Source: Oscillospiraceae bacterium (GTDB lineage: Bacteria > Bacillota > Clostridia > Oscillospirales > Ruminococcaceae). Taken from it: a stretch of DNA of 64,000 bases. This document shows, one piece after another, positions 25,044-34,319 of this stretch. The stretch spans positions 1 to 64,000 of the forward strand of contig JAGZUF010000007.1 in the NCBI GenBank assembly GCA_018380115.1. Reading direction: 5' to 3'. The notes below the pieces were generated by a model that was given only the letters and a program-made list of their open reading frames with translations, had not been told where the DNA came from and searched no databases. Numbering within the stretch: position 1 is the first letter of the stretch; every line of letters begins with the position of its first letter. A program made the position numbers and the translations under genes.

Positions 25044-25377
25044 GGCAGCTGCTGCGGCGCTTTGCCTCTGCACCAGCGCCGGCAAGCGTTATAGCCTGCC
25101 GTGCGGCTTGTGCGCGTGCCCGCAGGCACGCGGCAATGCGCCGTAAAGCCTGGGAAAAGCTGCCGTGCGGCCCGGAAGGCGCCGGGGCCTGAACAGGCGG
25201 CGCGGCGGATATTCGAGGCGGCCGGGGCGCGTGAAGCGGGAAAACGCGGCGGCCGCCGGACGCCTTTTTCAGCAGAAAGAAAAAAATTTGCAAAAAGACA
25301 AAGGGTTTTTCGCACTTTTGTCGTATATATAAAATAGCACGGTTTTTTCCGGTTTTACAGGCAGGGAGGCGGCGGCA
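25044..25377. other. Intergenic region without a recognised gene
   Basis: 334 bases. GC-rich to 25260, then AT-rich. A TATATATAAAAT stretch at 25324-25335 is a plausible -10 region for dgt, but I find no convincing -35 box. Nothing else seen. Confidence 0.5.
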
Positions 25378-26376
25378 TTGACAGTACGCGAGCGCATTGA
25401 ACAGACAGAGCACAAAATTTTGTGCCCGTATGCCTGCTTTGCAGACGAGAGCCGCGGGCGCGCCCGCGAGGAGGCGCCGTGCCCCTACCGCACCTGCTTT
25501 CAGCGCGACAGGGACCGTGTGCTGCACTCGAAGGCGTTCCGCCGCCTGAAGCAAAAGACGCAGGTATTTCTTTCACCGGAGGGCGACCACTACCGCACGC
25601 GGCTGACACACACGCTGGAGGTGAGCCAAATTGCGCGCACCATCGCGCGCGCCCTGCAGCTGAACGAGGACCTCACCGAGGCCATTGCCATGGGGCACGA
25701 TTTGGGCCACACGCCCTTCGGCCATGCGGGAGAGCGCGCGCTGGATAAACTGTGCCCGGGGGGCTTTCGCCATTATGAGCAGAGTGTGCGCGTGGCCGAA
25801 AAGCTGGAGCGCGCCGGAAAGGGCCTGAACCTGTCGAAAGAGGTGCTGAACGGCTTTATCTGCCATACGAAGGGCACCTGGCCCTATACGCGCGAGGGGT
25901 GCGTGGTGCGCTATGCAGACCATATTGCCTATATGAACCACGACATTGAGGACGCCATGGCGGCGGGCGTGCTGCACGCGTGCGACATCCCGCGCGAGAT
26001 TACGCAGGCGCTGGGCGAGACGAAATCGCAGCGCATTACAAGCCTTATCGCGGCCGTGGTGGCCCACGGGCCCGAGCACATCGGCATGGCGCCCGAATGG
26101 CAGGCTGCCTACGACGCGCTGCACGCGTTTATGTACAGCACCGTGTATGTGGACAAGGTGGCAAAAAAAGAAGAGCAGAAGGTGGACGGGCTTATTGAGG
26201 CGCTGTACGCCCATTTCCATGAAAACCCCACCCATATGCCGCAGGCGTACCTGTATATCATGTGGGAGGAAGGGGTGGACCGCGCCGTGACGGATTATAT
26301 ATCCGGCATGAGCGACGAATACGCCGTGCGCACGTTTGAAGAGCTGTTTGTGCCGCAGAAGTGGGGCGTGCTGTGA
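25378..26376 (+). CDS. dgt: Deoxyguanosinetriphosphate triphosphohydrolase-like protein
   Basis: 332 residues. HD-domain enzyme that cleaves dGTP (or other dNTPs) to nucleoside and triphosphate. Metal site residues: H78 in RLTHTLEVSQ, then H107-D108 in GHDLGHTPFGH, and a later aspartate in YADHIAYMNHD. Starts with TTG at 25378 after GGGAGGCGG. The early DRDRVLHSKAFRRLKQKTQVF block is the family hallmark. Its place just before dnaG-rpoD is common in Clostridia and links nucleotide pool control with replication. Confidence 0.94.
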   Translation: MTVRERIEQTEHKILCPYACFADESRGRAREEAPCPYRTCFQRDRDRVLHSKAFRRLKQKTQVFLSPEGDHYRTRLTHTLEVSQIARTIARALQLNEDLTEAIAMGHDLGHTPFGHAGERALDKLCPGGFRHYEQSVRVAEKLERAGKGLNLSKEVLNGFICHTKGTWPYTREGCVVRYADHIAYMNHDIEDAMAAGVLHACDIPREITQALGETKSQRITSLIAAVVAHGPEHIGMAPEWQAAYDALHAFMYSTVYVDKVAKKEEQKVDGLIEALYAHFHENPTHMPQAYLYIMWEEGVDRAVTDYISGMSDEYAVRTFEELFVPQKWGVL

Positions 26377-26481
26377 GAAAACTGCGGAAGCATGCGGGGG
26401 CGGCCCCCGGCGCGCGTGCGGGCAAAGCGCGGCGCAGGCGGGCACACGTGTTTTTTCGCTGGCAATAAGGAGGAAACGCAG

Positions 26482-26865
26482 ATGTGGATGGATGAACCTT
26501 TCGGCATGTTTTCGGTGATGGATACACTGTTCCCCATTTTGTTTTTCGGCATGTTTGCGCTTATCGTCGTCATGTTTGTGGTGACGCTGGCGCGCGGCGC
26601 CGTGCGGTGGCGGCGCAACAACGCTTCGCCCGTTTTGACAGTGGAGGCCGGGGTGGTGGCTAAGCGCACGCAGGTGAGCCGCAGTGCCGGGGCGGACCAT
26701 GACATGATGGGCGGTTTTACCAGCTATTACGCCACTTTTGAGGTGGAGAGCGGCAGCCGCATGGAGCTTGCCGTGAGCGGTGAGGAATACGGCATGCTGG
26801 CCGAGGGCGACAGGGGCCGCCTGACGTTTCAGGGCACGCGCTATAAGGGCTTCGAACGGGCCTGA
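26482..26865 (+). CDS. DUF2500-type membrane protein
   Basis: 127 residues. One membrane helix (about 15-38, PILFFGMFALIVVMFVVTLARGAV) with a cytoplasmic C-terminal domain: PVLTVEAGVVAKRTQVSR...YYATFEVESGSRMELAVSGEEYGMLAEGDRGRLTFQGTRYKGFER, the DUF2500 pattern. AAGGAGG precedes the ATG. Sits between dgt and dnaG on the same strand, with gaps of 105 and 200 bases. Role unknown; the soluble domain looks like a small beta barrel. Confidence 0.88.
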   Translation: MWMDEPFGMFSVMDTLFPILFFGMFALIVVMFVVTLARGAVRWRRNNASPVLTVEAGVVAKRTQVSRSAGADHDMMGGFTSYYATFEVESGSRMELAVSGEEYGMLAEGDRGRLTFQGTRYKGFERA

Positions 26866-27065
26866 GCAAAATTTCAGGTGCGGGCCGCATGGCGCCCGCG
26901 AAAGACAGGTTTGAACAGGCGCATGAAATAGAATGCCTGCCCGGCGCGGCAGGCGGGCAATGTCTGCCCGCACAGCGCAGGCATGGCCGGCGCCGCTGCC
27001 AGGGCCGGACGGCACACTGGCAGCTTTGCGGCGCTGGGCTGCGCGCAGGAAAGGAGGGCAAGGGA

Positions 27066-28820
27066 ATGATACCGCAGAGCTATATTGAAGAGCTGGTGCA
27101 GCGCAGCGACATGGTGGACGTGGCGCAAAGCTATGTGCAGCTGCGCAGGCGGGGGCGTACCTACACGGGCCTTTGCCCGTTCCACAGCGAAAAGACGCCC
27201 TCGTTTGTGGTGTACCCCGAAACGCAGAGCTTTTACTGCTTTGGCTGCGGCGCCGGGGGCGACGTTATCACCTTCATCAAAAAAATAAACAACGTGGATT
27301 ATGTGGAGGCGGTGAAAACGCTGGCCTCCCGCGCGGGCATGGCCCTGCCGGAGGAGGACGACCAGGCGGGCCGCATGCGCAGCCGCATCACCTCCATCAA
27401 CAAAGACGCGGCGCGCTTTTTCGTGCAGTGCCTGCAAAGCGAAGAGGGCCGCGCCGCACGGCGCTACTGGCGCGAGGTGCGCGGGCTTTCGCCCGCTGTC
27501 ATCACGCGGTTTGGCCTGGGCTATGCGCCGGACAGCTTTCACGCCGTGCGCAACCACCTGCGTGGGCTTGGCTACACGCAGGAGGAGCTGCTGGCCTCCG
27601 GCCTTGTGAAACGCAGCGAAAAGGGCAGCCTATACGATGTGTTCCGCAACCGCGTGATGGTGCCTATTTTCGATTTGCGCGGCAACGTCATCGCCTTCGG
27701 CGGGCGCAACATGGGCCCGGAAAAGCCGAAGTATATCAACAGCCCCGAGACGGTGGTGTATAAAAAAAGCCGCACGCTGTTTGCGCTGAACGTGGCGAAG
27801 AAAAGCGGCGTGCGGCGCTATATCCTGTGCGAAGGGTATATGGACGTCATCAGCATGCATGCGGCGGGCTTCACCACGGCGGTGGCGGGCTGCGGCACGG
27901 CTCTGACGCCCGAACAGGTGAAGCTTTTGAGCGAATATGCCGACGAGGTGGTGCTGTGCTACGATTCCGACGAGGCGGGCCAGAAGGCCACGGCGCGCGC
28001 CATCGAGCTGTTCGGCCAGTCGCCGGTGAAGATATCGGTGCTGAACATCCCGGGTGCGAAGGACCCGGACGAGTTCATCAAAAAGTACGGCCCGGAAAAG
28101 TTTGCCCAGCTTTTGAACGGCAGCGCGGGCGCCATTGAATACGAGCTGGAAAAGCGGCGCGCGAAATATGACCTTGCCAGGCCGGACGGCCGCGTGGGCT
28201 ATTTGAAGGAGGCCATTGGCGTGCTGGCGGCAAACGCCGTGACGGCCACCGAGCGCGACGTGTACGCCGGGCGCCTTGCCGAGCAGACGGATGTGGACAA
28301 GGCGGCCATTCTGACGCAGCTTGCCGCAGCCGTGAAGGCGCAGGGCTACCGCCAGCGGGCAAGAAAGCAGAAAGAGCTTCTGGCCGAGGGCAACGCGGGC
28401 CGCGTGAAGGTGCCCTATTCGCAGGGCGGGGCAAAGGCGCTGGGCGTGGCCTTTGCGCAGCAGCAGCTTCTGGCGGCGCTTTTGAAAAAGCCCGAATTCT
28501 GTGCGCGCGCCGCTGCGCGCTGTGCGCCCGGCCAGTTTCTGGACGAAGGGCTGGGCCAGGCGTACCGGCTGGTGCTGGCGGCGCACGACGCCGGGGAAAC
28601 GGCGGACATCGCCTCGCTGGCGGGCCATCTGCCGGAGGAGACGCTGGCCCTTATCAGCCGCATTCTGGCGCAGAACTACGATGTGGGCTTCACCGGGCAG
28701 GACGTGGACATGTACCTTGCCCGCATCGAAGGCGGCCAGCCGGGCAGCGCCGCGGCGGCGCACAGCACGACGCAGCAGATAGACGCCTACCTGCGCGAAT
28801 TGAAGGAAAAAAAGAAATAG
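27066..28820 (+). CDS. dnaG: DNA primase
   Basis: 584 residues. It makes RNA primers for the replicative polymerase. CHC2 zinc finger with C37, H40, C58 and C61 (CPFHSEKTPSF...FYCFGCGAGGDVI). RNA polymerase domain with the Toprim acidic motifs CEGYMDVI and CYDSDEAGQKA. C-terminal helicase-interaction domain from about residue 455. The ATG at 27066 follows AAAGGAGGGCAAGGG. Next gene is rpoD, as in the classic macromolecular synthesis operon, but rpsU is absent and dgt and DUF2500 precede it. Confidence 0.96.
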   Translation: MIPQSYIEELVQRSDMVDVAQSYVQLRRRGRTYTGLCPFHSEKTPSFVVYPETQSFYCFGCGAGGDVITFIKKINNVDYVEAVKTLASRAGMALPEEDDQAGRMRSRITSINKDAARFFVQCLQSEEGRAARRYWREVRGLSPAVITRFGLGYAPDSFHAVRNHLRGLGYTQEELLASGLVKRSEKGSLYDVFRNRVMVPIFDLRGNVIAFGGRNMGPEKPKYINSPETVVYKKSRTLFALNVAKKSGVRRYILCEGYMDVISMHAAGFTTAVAGCGTALTPEQVKLLSEYADEVVLCYDSDEAGQKATARAIELFGQSPVKISVLNIPGAKDPDEFIKKYGPEKFAQLLNGSAGAIEYELEKRRAKYDLARPDGRVGYLKEAIGVLAANAVTATERDVYAGRLAEQTDVDKAAILTQLAAAVKAQGYRQRARKQKELLAEGNAGRVKVPYSQGGAKALGVAFAQQQLLAALLKKPEFCARAAARCAPGQFLDEGLGQAYRLVLAAHDAGETADIASLAGHLPEETLALISRILAQNYDVGFTGQDVDMYLARIEGGQPGSAAAAHSTTQQIDAYLRELKEKKK

Positions 28821-28828
28821 CCACCCGC

Positions 28829-28852
28829 GCAAAGGGCCGCCCGGCCCTTTGC
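28829..28852 (+). other. Hairpin between dnaG and rpoD
   Basis: GCAAAGGGCCG and CGGCCCTTTGC form a near-perfect stem with only 2 bases between the arms (so the closing pairs must open) and no T tract. It may be a processing or attenuation site that sets the primase to sigma ratio. Confidence 0.5.
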
Positions 28853-28884
28853 GGAAACGCAATGAAGCATAAGAAGGAGATACC

Positions 28885-29973
28885 ATGGGAGAAAAGAAAA
28901 ACGTCATCACAAACCTTGTAGAGCTGGGCAAACGCAACCAGAAAATCACCACCAAGGAAATTAACGACGCCCTGGAGGAGATAGGCTTCGAAGTAGAGCT
29001 GGTGGACAAGCTGTATGAGGCGCTGGACGCGAACAACATTGAAATTGTGGACGAGCCCGATGCCGACGTAGAGGATTTTACCCTCACCGAAGAAACGGTG
29101 GACGAGCTGGAGAGCGCGCTTTCCGCCGAGGGCGTGAATATCGACGACCCTGTGAAGGTGTACCTGAAGGAAATAGGCCGCGTGCCGCTTCTGAGCCCGG
29201 AGGAGGAGATAGACCTTGCCGTAAAGATACAAAGCGGCGGGCCGGACGGCGACAAGGCAAAGCAGCGCCTTTCCGAGGCGAACCTGCGCCTTGTGGTGTC
29301 CATCGCAAAGCGCTATGTGGGCCGCGGCATGCAGTTTCTGGACCTTATCCAGGAGGGCAACCTGGGCCTTATCAAGGCGGTGGAAAAGTTTGACCACACC
29401 AAGGGCTTTAAGTTTTCTACTTATGCAACATGGTGGATCCGCCAGGCCATCACCCGCGCCATTGCAGACCAGGCGCGCACCATCCGCATCCCTGTTCATA
29501 TGGTGGAGACCATCAACAAGGTGAAAAAAGTGTCCAGCCAGCTTCTGCACCGCAACGGCCATGAGCCCACAGCGGACGAGATATCCGCCGAGCTGGACAT
29601 GCCGGTGGACAAGGTGCGTGAGATTATGCGCGTGGCGCAGGAGCCCGTGAGCCTTGAGACGCCCATCGGCGAGGAGGAGGACAGCCATCTGGGCGACTTC
29701 ATCCCCGACGAGGATGCCCCCATGCCCGCCGAGGCAGCCAGCCACACGCTTTTGAAAGAGCAGCTCTCCGGTGTTTTGAAAAGCCTCACCCCACGGGAGG
29801 AAAAGGTGCTGCGCCTGCGCTTCGGCCTGGAGGACGGCCGCCCGCGCACGCTGGAGGAAGTGGGCAAGGAGTTCAACGTCACGCGCGAGCGCATCCGCCA
29901 GATAGAGGCCAAGGCCCTGCGCAAGCTGCGCCACCCCAGCCGTTCAAAAAAGCTGCGCGATTTTCTGGATTGA
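28885..29973 (+). CDS. rpoD: RNA polymerase primary sigma factor (SigA/RpoD)
   Basis: 362 residues. Region 1.1-like start (NVITNLVELGKRNQKITTKEIND), region 1.2 DDPVKVYLKEIGRVPLLSPEEE, region 2 NLRLVVSIAKRYVGRGMQFLDLIQEGNLGLIKAVEKFD and FSTYATWWIRQAITRAIADQ (reads the -10 box), region 4.2 RTLEEVGKEFNVTRERIRQIEAKALRKLR (reads the -35 box). It directs housekeeping transcription; the TTGACA/TATAAT promoters listed here fit it. AGAAGGAGATACC precedes the ATG. Size matches Gram-positive SigA. Confidence 0.97.
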   Translation: MGEKKNVITNLVELGKRNQKITTKEINDALEEIGFEVELVDKLYEALDANNIEIVDEPDADVEDFTLTEETVDELESALSAEGVNIDDPVKVYLKEIGRVPLLSPEEEIDLAVKIQSGGPDGDKAKQRLSEANLRLVVSIAKRYVGRGMQFLDLIQEGNLGLIKAVEKFDHTKGFKFSTYATWWIRQAITRAIADQARTIRIPVHMVETINKVKKVSSQLLHRNGHEPTADEISAELDMPVDKVREIMRVAQEPVSLETPIGEEEDSHLGDFIPDEDAPMPAEAASHTLLKEQLSGVLKSLTPREEKVLRLRFGLEDGRPRTLEEVGKEFNVTRERIRQIEAKALRKLRHPSRSKKLRDFLD

Positions 29974-30070
29974 GCCGCGCGGCCTGCTGCGCATCGCCTT
30001 TGCGGGCGGGGCAAACCCGACGTTTTTGCGGGCGCACAGGCGCGCCGGGCACATGGAAAGGAAGAGGCAT

Positions 30071-31240
30071 ATGCTGAATTTTGATTACCATATTGGCACG
30101 GAAATATTTTTTGGCAGGGGGCAGCTTGCAAAGCTTCCTGCGGCTATCCGCCGCTGCACGGACAAGGTGCTTTTGTGCTACGGCGGCGGCTCTGTAAAGC
30201 GCACGGGCCTGCTGGACGAGGTGCAAAGCGCGCTGCGCGGGGCGGGCATTTCGTATGTGGAGCTTGCCGGGGTGGAGCCGAACCCCCGCACCACCACGGT
30301 GGACAGGGGCGCCGGGCTGTGCCGCCGGCACGGCCTGGGCGGCGTTTTGGCCGTGGGCGGAGGCAGCACCATCGACTGCGCCAAGGTGGTGGCGGCGGCC
30401 TGCTTTTACGACGGCCCCGCGTGGGACCTGATAGAGCGCAAGGCCCCGGTGACGCAGGTGCTGCCGGTGTTCAGTGTGCTGACGCTTTCGGCCACCGGCT
30501 CGGAGATGGACGACGTGGCTGTTATCTCGAACTGGCAGACAAGTGAAAAGCGCAGCATCTCCCACCCCGCCATGCGCCCCGTGGCCAGCGTACTGGACCC
30601 CGCCTATACCTTCACCGTGCCCGCGGGCCAGACGGCGGCAGGCACGGCGGACATCATGAGCCATACGCTGGAGACGTATTTTTCGCGATGCGAGACGGGC
30701 TATTTGCAGGACAGAATGGCCGAGGCCATTTTGAAAACGTGCATCCGCTTCGGCCCCATTGCCCTGCGCACGCCGGACGATTACACAGCGCGCGCCAACC
30801 TGATGTGGGCCTCCAGCCATGCCATCAACGGCACCATTGCGCTGGGCAAGGAGTGCCCGTGGAGCGTGCACACCATGGAGCACCAGCTCTCGGCCTGCTA
30901 TGACATCACGCACGGCGTGGGCCTTGCCATTCTGACGCCCGCGTGGATGCGCTATGTGCTGAGCGAAGCCACAGCGCACAAGTTTGCCGAATACGGCGTG
31001 AATGTGTGGGGCATAGATGCCGCGCTGGGGCAAATGGAAATTGCGCACCGCGCCATTGACGCCACGCAGCGCTTCTTTGTGGAGGCGCTGCACCTGCCCG
31101 CCACGCTGCGCGAGGTGGGCATCGGCCCCGAGCGCTTTGACGAAATGGCCCAAAGGGCCGCCACGCCCGCCCTGCAGAACGAGGCCTATGTGGGCCTCTG
31201 TGCGGCGGACGTGAAAAAGATATACGAGATGTGCCTGTGA
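30071..31240 (+). CDS. Iron-containing alcohol dehydrogenase (second copy)
   Basis: 389 residues. GGGS at 96-99, metal ligands D194 and H198 (ADIMSHTLETYF) plus later histidines in VHTMEHQLSA and DITHGVGLA. NAD(P)H-linked aldehyde/alcohol interconversion, a fermentation or detoxification role. The ATG at 30071 follows AGGAAGAGG. Codon use is GC-rich like the core genome, unlike the paralogue at 18609-19781, so this is the resident copy. It has its own strong terminator. Confidence 0.93.
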   Translation: MLNFDYHIGTEIFFGRGQLAKLPAAIRRCTDKVLLCYGGGSVKRTGLLDEVQSALRGAGISYVELAGVEPNPRTTTVDRGAGLCRRHGLGGVLAVGGGSTIDCAKVVAAACFYDGPAWDLIERKAPVTQVLPVFSVLTLSATGSEMDDVAVISNWQTSEKRSISHPAMRPVASVLDPAYTFTVPAGQTAAGTADIMSHTLETYFSRCETGYLQDRMAEAILKTCIRFGPIALRTPDDYTARANLMWASSHAINGTIALGKECPWSVHTMEHQLSACYDITHGVGLAILTPAWMRYVLSEATAHKFAEYGVNVWGIDAALGQMEIAHRAIDATQRFFVEALHLPATLREVGIGPERFDEMAQRAATPALQNEAYVGLCAADVKKIYEMCL

Positions 31241-31250
31241 GCACAGAGCC

Positions 31251-31282
31251 GCGGCCGGGCGCACAGCCCGGCCGCTTTTTTT
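31251..31282 (+). terminator. Terminator of the alcohol dehydrogenase gene
   Basis: GCGGCCGGGC pairs with GCCCGGCCGC around GCACA, followed by seven T. Confidence 0.93.
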
Positions 31283-31291
31283 GAAATGAGA

Positions 31292-31620
31292 AGCCGCCGG
31301 GCGGGCCGGCAGAGGCGCCGCGCGGCAAGGCCCTTGCCCCAGGCAAAGGGCAAAGCGGGCTGCCGGCAGCAGGTTTCTGAAAACGGACAGGCTTTCGCCA
31401 GGGAGGAAAACCGCCCGTTTCCGGGCTGCGGGGCAAAGGCTGCATGGAAAATCTATTCCGGCACCGCTTAAAGAGGCCTTGCCCGCGGCATGGCCCTTCT
31501 GCCCTTGTGCATGCCACGCGTTTTGCGCGAGGCTTTGCTTTGAAAGAGCAGCCGCCGGGCGGGCCGGCAGAGGCGCCGCGCGGCAAGGCCCTTGCCCCAG
31601 GCAAGAGGCAAAGCGGGCTG
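31292..31620 (+). repeat. 71-bp direct repeat pair in a gene-free stretch
   Basis: 31292-31362 and 31550-31620 match at about 69 of 71 positions, starting AGCCGCCGGGCGGGCCGGCAG. Between them, CCCGTTTCCGGGCTGCGGGGCAA at 31409-31431 matches the 5' core of the repeat at 1-133 and 34084-34217. The whole 31283-31939 gap holds no gene I can support. The short-period duplication suggests an element remnant with target duplication or slippage. Confidence 0.75.
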
Positions 31621-31939
31621 CGAACGGCAGGCGTCAGGCAGGCTGGAATGAAAGCCTCTGCCGGGACGGCTGCCCATCTGCGGGCGTCCGGGCAGGCGGC
31701 GCGTGCAAAATAAATTCCGCGTGCCCTGCGGCGCACACGGGCGGCAGGCCCTTATGGCTCCGGTTCAGCCGGGCGGGTGTGCCCGCGCGCGGCGCGGGGG
31801 CGGGGCGCGCGGCAGCGCACAAAAAATGCCACAAGCGCGCGGTGTTTGCCGTTTTTATAAACAGAAGGGGCGGGGCATGCGGCCCCGCGCACAAAACAAC
31901 GGCAGGGGTATCTGCATATGAGGAAAGGAGGCGGGCCCT

Positions 31940-32509
31940 GTGGAGGACGCGGCCATTGTGGAGCTGTACTGGCAGCGCGCGCCGGAGGCCATTGGGCACA
32001 CGCAGGAAAAATACGGCGCATACTGCCTTGCCATTGCCGGGCGGCTGGTGCCCGTGCGGGAGGATGCGGAGGAGTGCGTGAACGACACCTGGCTGCGCGC
32101 GTGGAACGCCATGCCCACGGCGCGGCCATGCTTTCTGGCGCCGTTTCTGGGGCGCATCACGCGCAACCTTGCGCTGGACAAGGCAGCCTTTGAAAGCGCC
32201 CAAAAGCGCGGCGGCGGGGCGGCGCAGGCCCTGCTGAGCGAGCTGGAGGAGTGCGGCGCACAGCCCGCCGCGCCCGGCTGCGTGGAGGACGGGCTGGACG
32301 CAAAAGAGCTTGCGGGGCTGATAGAACGCTTTTTGAGCGCGCAGAAGCCCACGGCGCGCAGGCTGTTTCTGATGCGCTATTTCCTGTGCATGCCTGTGCG
32401 CGAGGCGGCCGGGCGCCTTGGCATTACCGAGGCAAAGGCACGCACGCTTTTGTGCCGCACGCGCCAGCGCCTGCGCGCCTACTTACAGCAGCAGGGGGTG
32501 GAGGTGTGA
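31940..32509 (+). CDS. ECF-type sigma factor 1
   Basis: 189 residues. Region 2 (EKYGAYCLAIAGRLVPVREDAEECVNDTWLRAWNAMP) and region 4 (PTARRLFLMRYFLCMPVREAAGRLGITEAKARTLLCRTRQRLRAYL) are present with no other domain. It should redirect RNA polymerase to a small stress regulon. Starts with GTG after AAAGGAGGCGGG. The stop overlaps the GTG of the next gene by 4 bases (GTGA), so it is coupled to its likely membrane anti-sigma factor. Confidence 0.88.
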   Translation: MEDAAIVELYWQRAPEAIGHTQEKYGAYCLAIAGRLVPVREDAEECVNDTWLRAWNAMPTARPCFLAPFLGRITRNLALDKAAFESAQKRGGGAAQALLSELEECGAQPAAPGCVEDGLDAKELAGLIERFLSAQKPTARRLFLMRYFLCMPVREAAGRLGITEAKARTLLCRTRQRLRAYLQQQGVEV

Positions 32510-33873
32510 GGGCAGAAACATTGTTCCGCGCCATTGGCGAGGTGGACGAGGCCATGCTGCAGGACGCCGTCACAGCCGCCGCGCGGCCCGTGAAGCGGCG
32601 CGCACCCGTGCGCTTCGGCGCGGGGCTTGCCACGGCGGCGTGCGCCGTGCTGCTGGCCGCGGCTGTATTGAGTGCGGGCATGCCCATGGACGGCCTTGCC
32701 AGCGGGGGCACACAGCAGGCAAAGGACAGCCTGCAAAGCAGCGGCGCGGCCGCCGTGCAGGAGGAAGCCGCGGGCGCCGGGGATGGTGCGGCGCCCGAAA
32801 ACGGCGGGCTGCCCGGCTTCTCGCTGGAGGAAGCGGGCGGCGCGGGCCTTGGCATGGAGGCCGTGACGGTGCGAAGTGAAAGCGAGCTTCTGCCCACGGC
32901 CTGGCCTGTGGACGGTGAAGAAATGCCGGTTTCCTTGACGGTGTATGAGAACGCGCGCCCGGCAGATTTTACCGGCGCACGCGAATACACGCAGGAAGAG
33001 CTGTGCACCCTTGCGCGGCAGACGGCGGCCGCGCTGGGCTTTGAGGTGGAAAGCGTGGAGGTGTCGCCCACGGAAGAGCAGAGGCGGGCCACGCTGGAGA
33101 GGTTTGAGGCGGCCGGGCTGCTGCCCTCTGAGGAGGATACGCCCGAGGCGGCGGCCGAAAAACAGGCCCAGCTGGACTATAACCTTGCGCCGGCCAGCGC
33201 CGAAGCCGTGTGCACGAACGGCGCTGTGATAACGGCGTCGCGCGGCGGCGGTGTGCGCATAGAGCTGGCCGGGGGCTTTAACGCGGCGCTGGATGGCGGC
33301 GATGTGCAGGCGTATGCCGCGGCCGTGCAGCGGCTTGCGGACGAATACGGCACGGTGCTGGGCATGCAGGCGCCCCAGGCCGCCGTGCGGGCGGACTATG
33401 CCTTTGACGGCGCGCTGCGCCTGACGCACGCTGTGTGGGACTCTGCCGCCCCGCTGGCGCAGCAGCTTGTGCTTGCAAGCTGCGGGCAGTTAAGCTTTTC
33501 CGCGGGGGAACGCGGCACCATTTTTTACGAGCAGCCGCAGCTTGGCAGGGCGCTGGGGGAGTATCCGCTTATTTCACAAAGCGACGCGCAGGCGCTTTTG
33601 CTGCAGGGCCGGTGCCTTACCAGCGTGCCCTATGCAGTGCAAAGCGCGGCGGACATTGCCGCGGTGCAGCTTTGCTACCGCGAGGGCAGCGAGGTGTACG
33701 CCCCGTGGTACCGCTTCTGGGTGAAGCTGCCCGAAGAGGCGCAGCAGAACTGCGCCGAGGGCTGCACCGTGTACGGCGCCTATTATGTGCCCGCGGTGAG
33801 CGGGGATTTTGCGGCCGGTATGCCCGCCGCCCAGTGGAGCTGCTCTGCGCCCGCCGCGCAGGACAGCCCTTAG
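32506..33873 (+). CDS. Membrane-anchored probable anti-sigma factor 1
   Basis: 455 residues. A ~35-residue cytoplasmic start, one membrane helix (about 36-57, FGAGLATAACAVLLAAAVLSAG), a Ser/Gly/Glu-rich spacer and a long extracytoplasmic domain with low-complexity acidic segments. GTG start at 32506 overlaps the sigma gene. Topology and coupling argue for an anti-sigma factor that holds ECF sigma 1 until an envelope signal arrives. No zinc HxxxCxxC motif is visible, so it is not a classical ZAS-type. No outer-domain family recognised. Confidence 0.7.
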   Translation: MRAETLFRAIGEVDEAMLQDAVTAAARPVKRRAPVRFGAGLATAACAVLLAAAVLSAGMPMDGLASGGTQQAKDSLQSSGAAAVQEEAAGAGDGAAPENGGLPGFSLEEAGGAGLGMEAVTVRSESELLPTAWPVDGEEMPVSLTVYENARPADFTGAREYTQEELCTLARQTAAALGFEVESVEVSPTEEQRRATLERFEAAGLLPSEEDTPEAAAEKQAQLDYNLAPASAEAVCTNGAVITASRGGGVRIELAGGFNAALDGGDVQAYAAAVQRLADEYGTVLGMQAPQAAVRADYAFDGALRLTHAVWDSAAPLAQQLVLASCGQLSFSAGERGTIFYEQPQLGRALGEYPLISQSDAQALLLQGRCLTSVPYAVQSAADIAAVQLCYREGSEVYAPWYRFWVKLPEEAQQNCAEGCTVYGAYYVPAVSGDFAAGMPAAQWSCSAPAAQDSP

Positions 33874-33924
33874 GCGGCCCACCGGGCGCGTGCGTCGCAC
33901 GGCCAGGTTGTGCCGGAAAAGATA

Positions 33925-33963
33925 CAGTGCCCCGCGGCATCTGCCGCGGGGTACTGCTTTTTT
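33925..33963 (+). terminator. Terminator of ECF operon 1
   Basis: GTGCCCCGCGGCA pairs with TGCCGCGGGGTAC around a 2-base apex that must open slightly, followed by TGCTTTTTTT. Confidence 0.88.
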
Positions 33964-34083
33964 GGTTTCGGAAGCCACCGGCTGAGCCGGCGGAGGTAGC
34001 TTGTAAAGAAGCTTTCGCTTTCAGCATTGAGCGAAGCAGGACGCTAACCGGAAAATGCCGATAAAAGAAGGCCGCTGTTAGAA

Positions 34084-34217
34084 CGATGAGCACCCGCTTA
34101 CGGGCTGCAGGGCAAGTGCCGCAAGAGAAATAAAGCTCAGTGCGCCTTGAGATGCCTGCCGGTAACGGGCTCTTACAATGTTTGCTCAGGCCACTGCCTT
34201 AACCAGTGGCTATGACT
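34084..34217 (+). repeat. Dispersed repeat copy B, IS200/IS605 right-end or omega-RNA-like
   Basis: Aligns with 1-133: CACCCGCTTACGGGCTG hairpin, CTTGAGATG-CTGCCGGTAACGGGC, GCTCAGG, then CCACTGCCTTAACCAGTGG and CTATGACT. A second hairpin, CCACCGGCTGAGCCGGCGG, at 33975-33993 could be the opposite end, giving a ~245-bp non-coding unit. No transposase is present. The gap 33964-34319 holds no gene. Confidence 0.5.
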
Positions 34218-34319
34218 ATGCAAAAAAATGCCGGGCTGTGTAAGAAGCGGCCTGTGCCGTGCGTATAGGAGGATGAAGGCGCTTTTCAAAAAGAAGGAAT
34301 GAGCAGAGAGGTGAATGCT

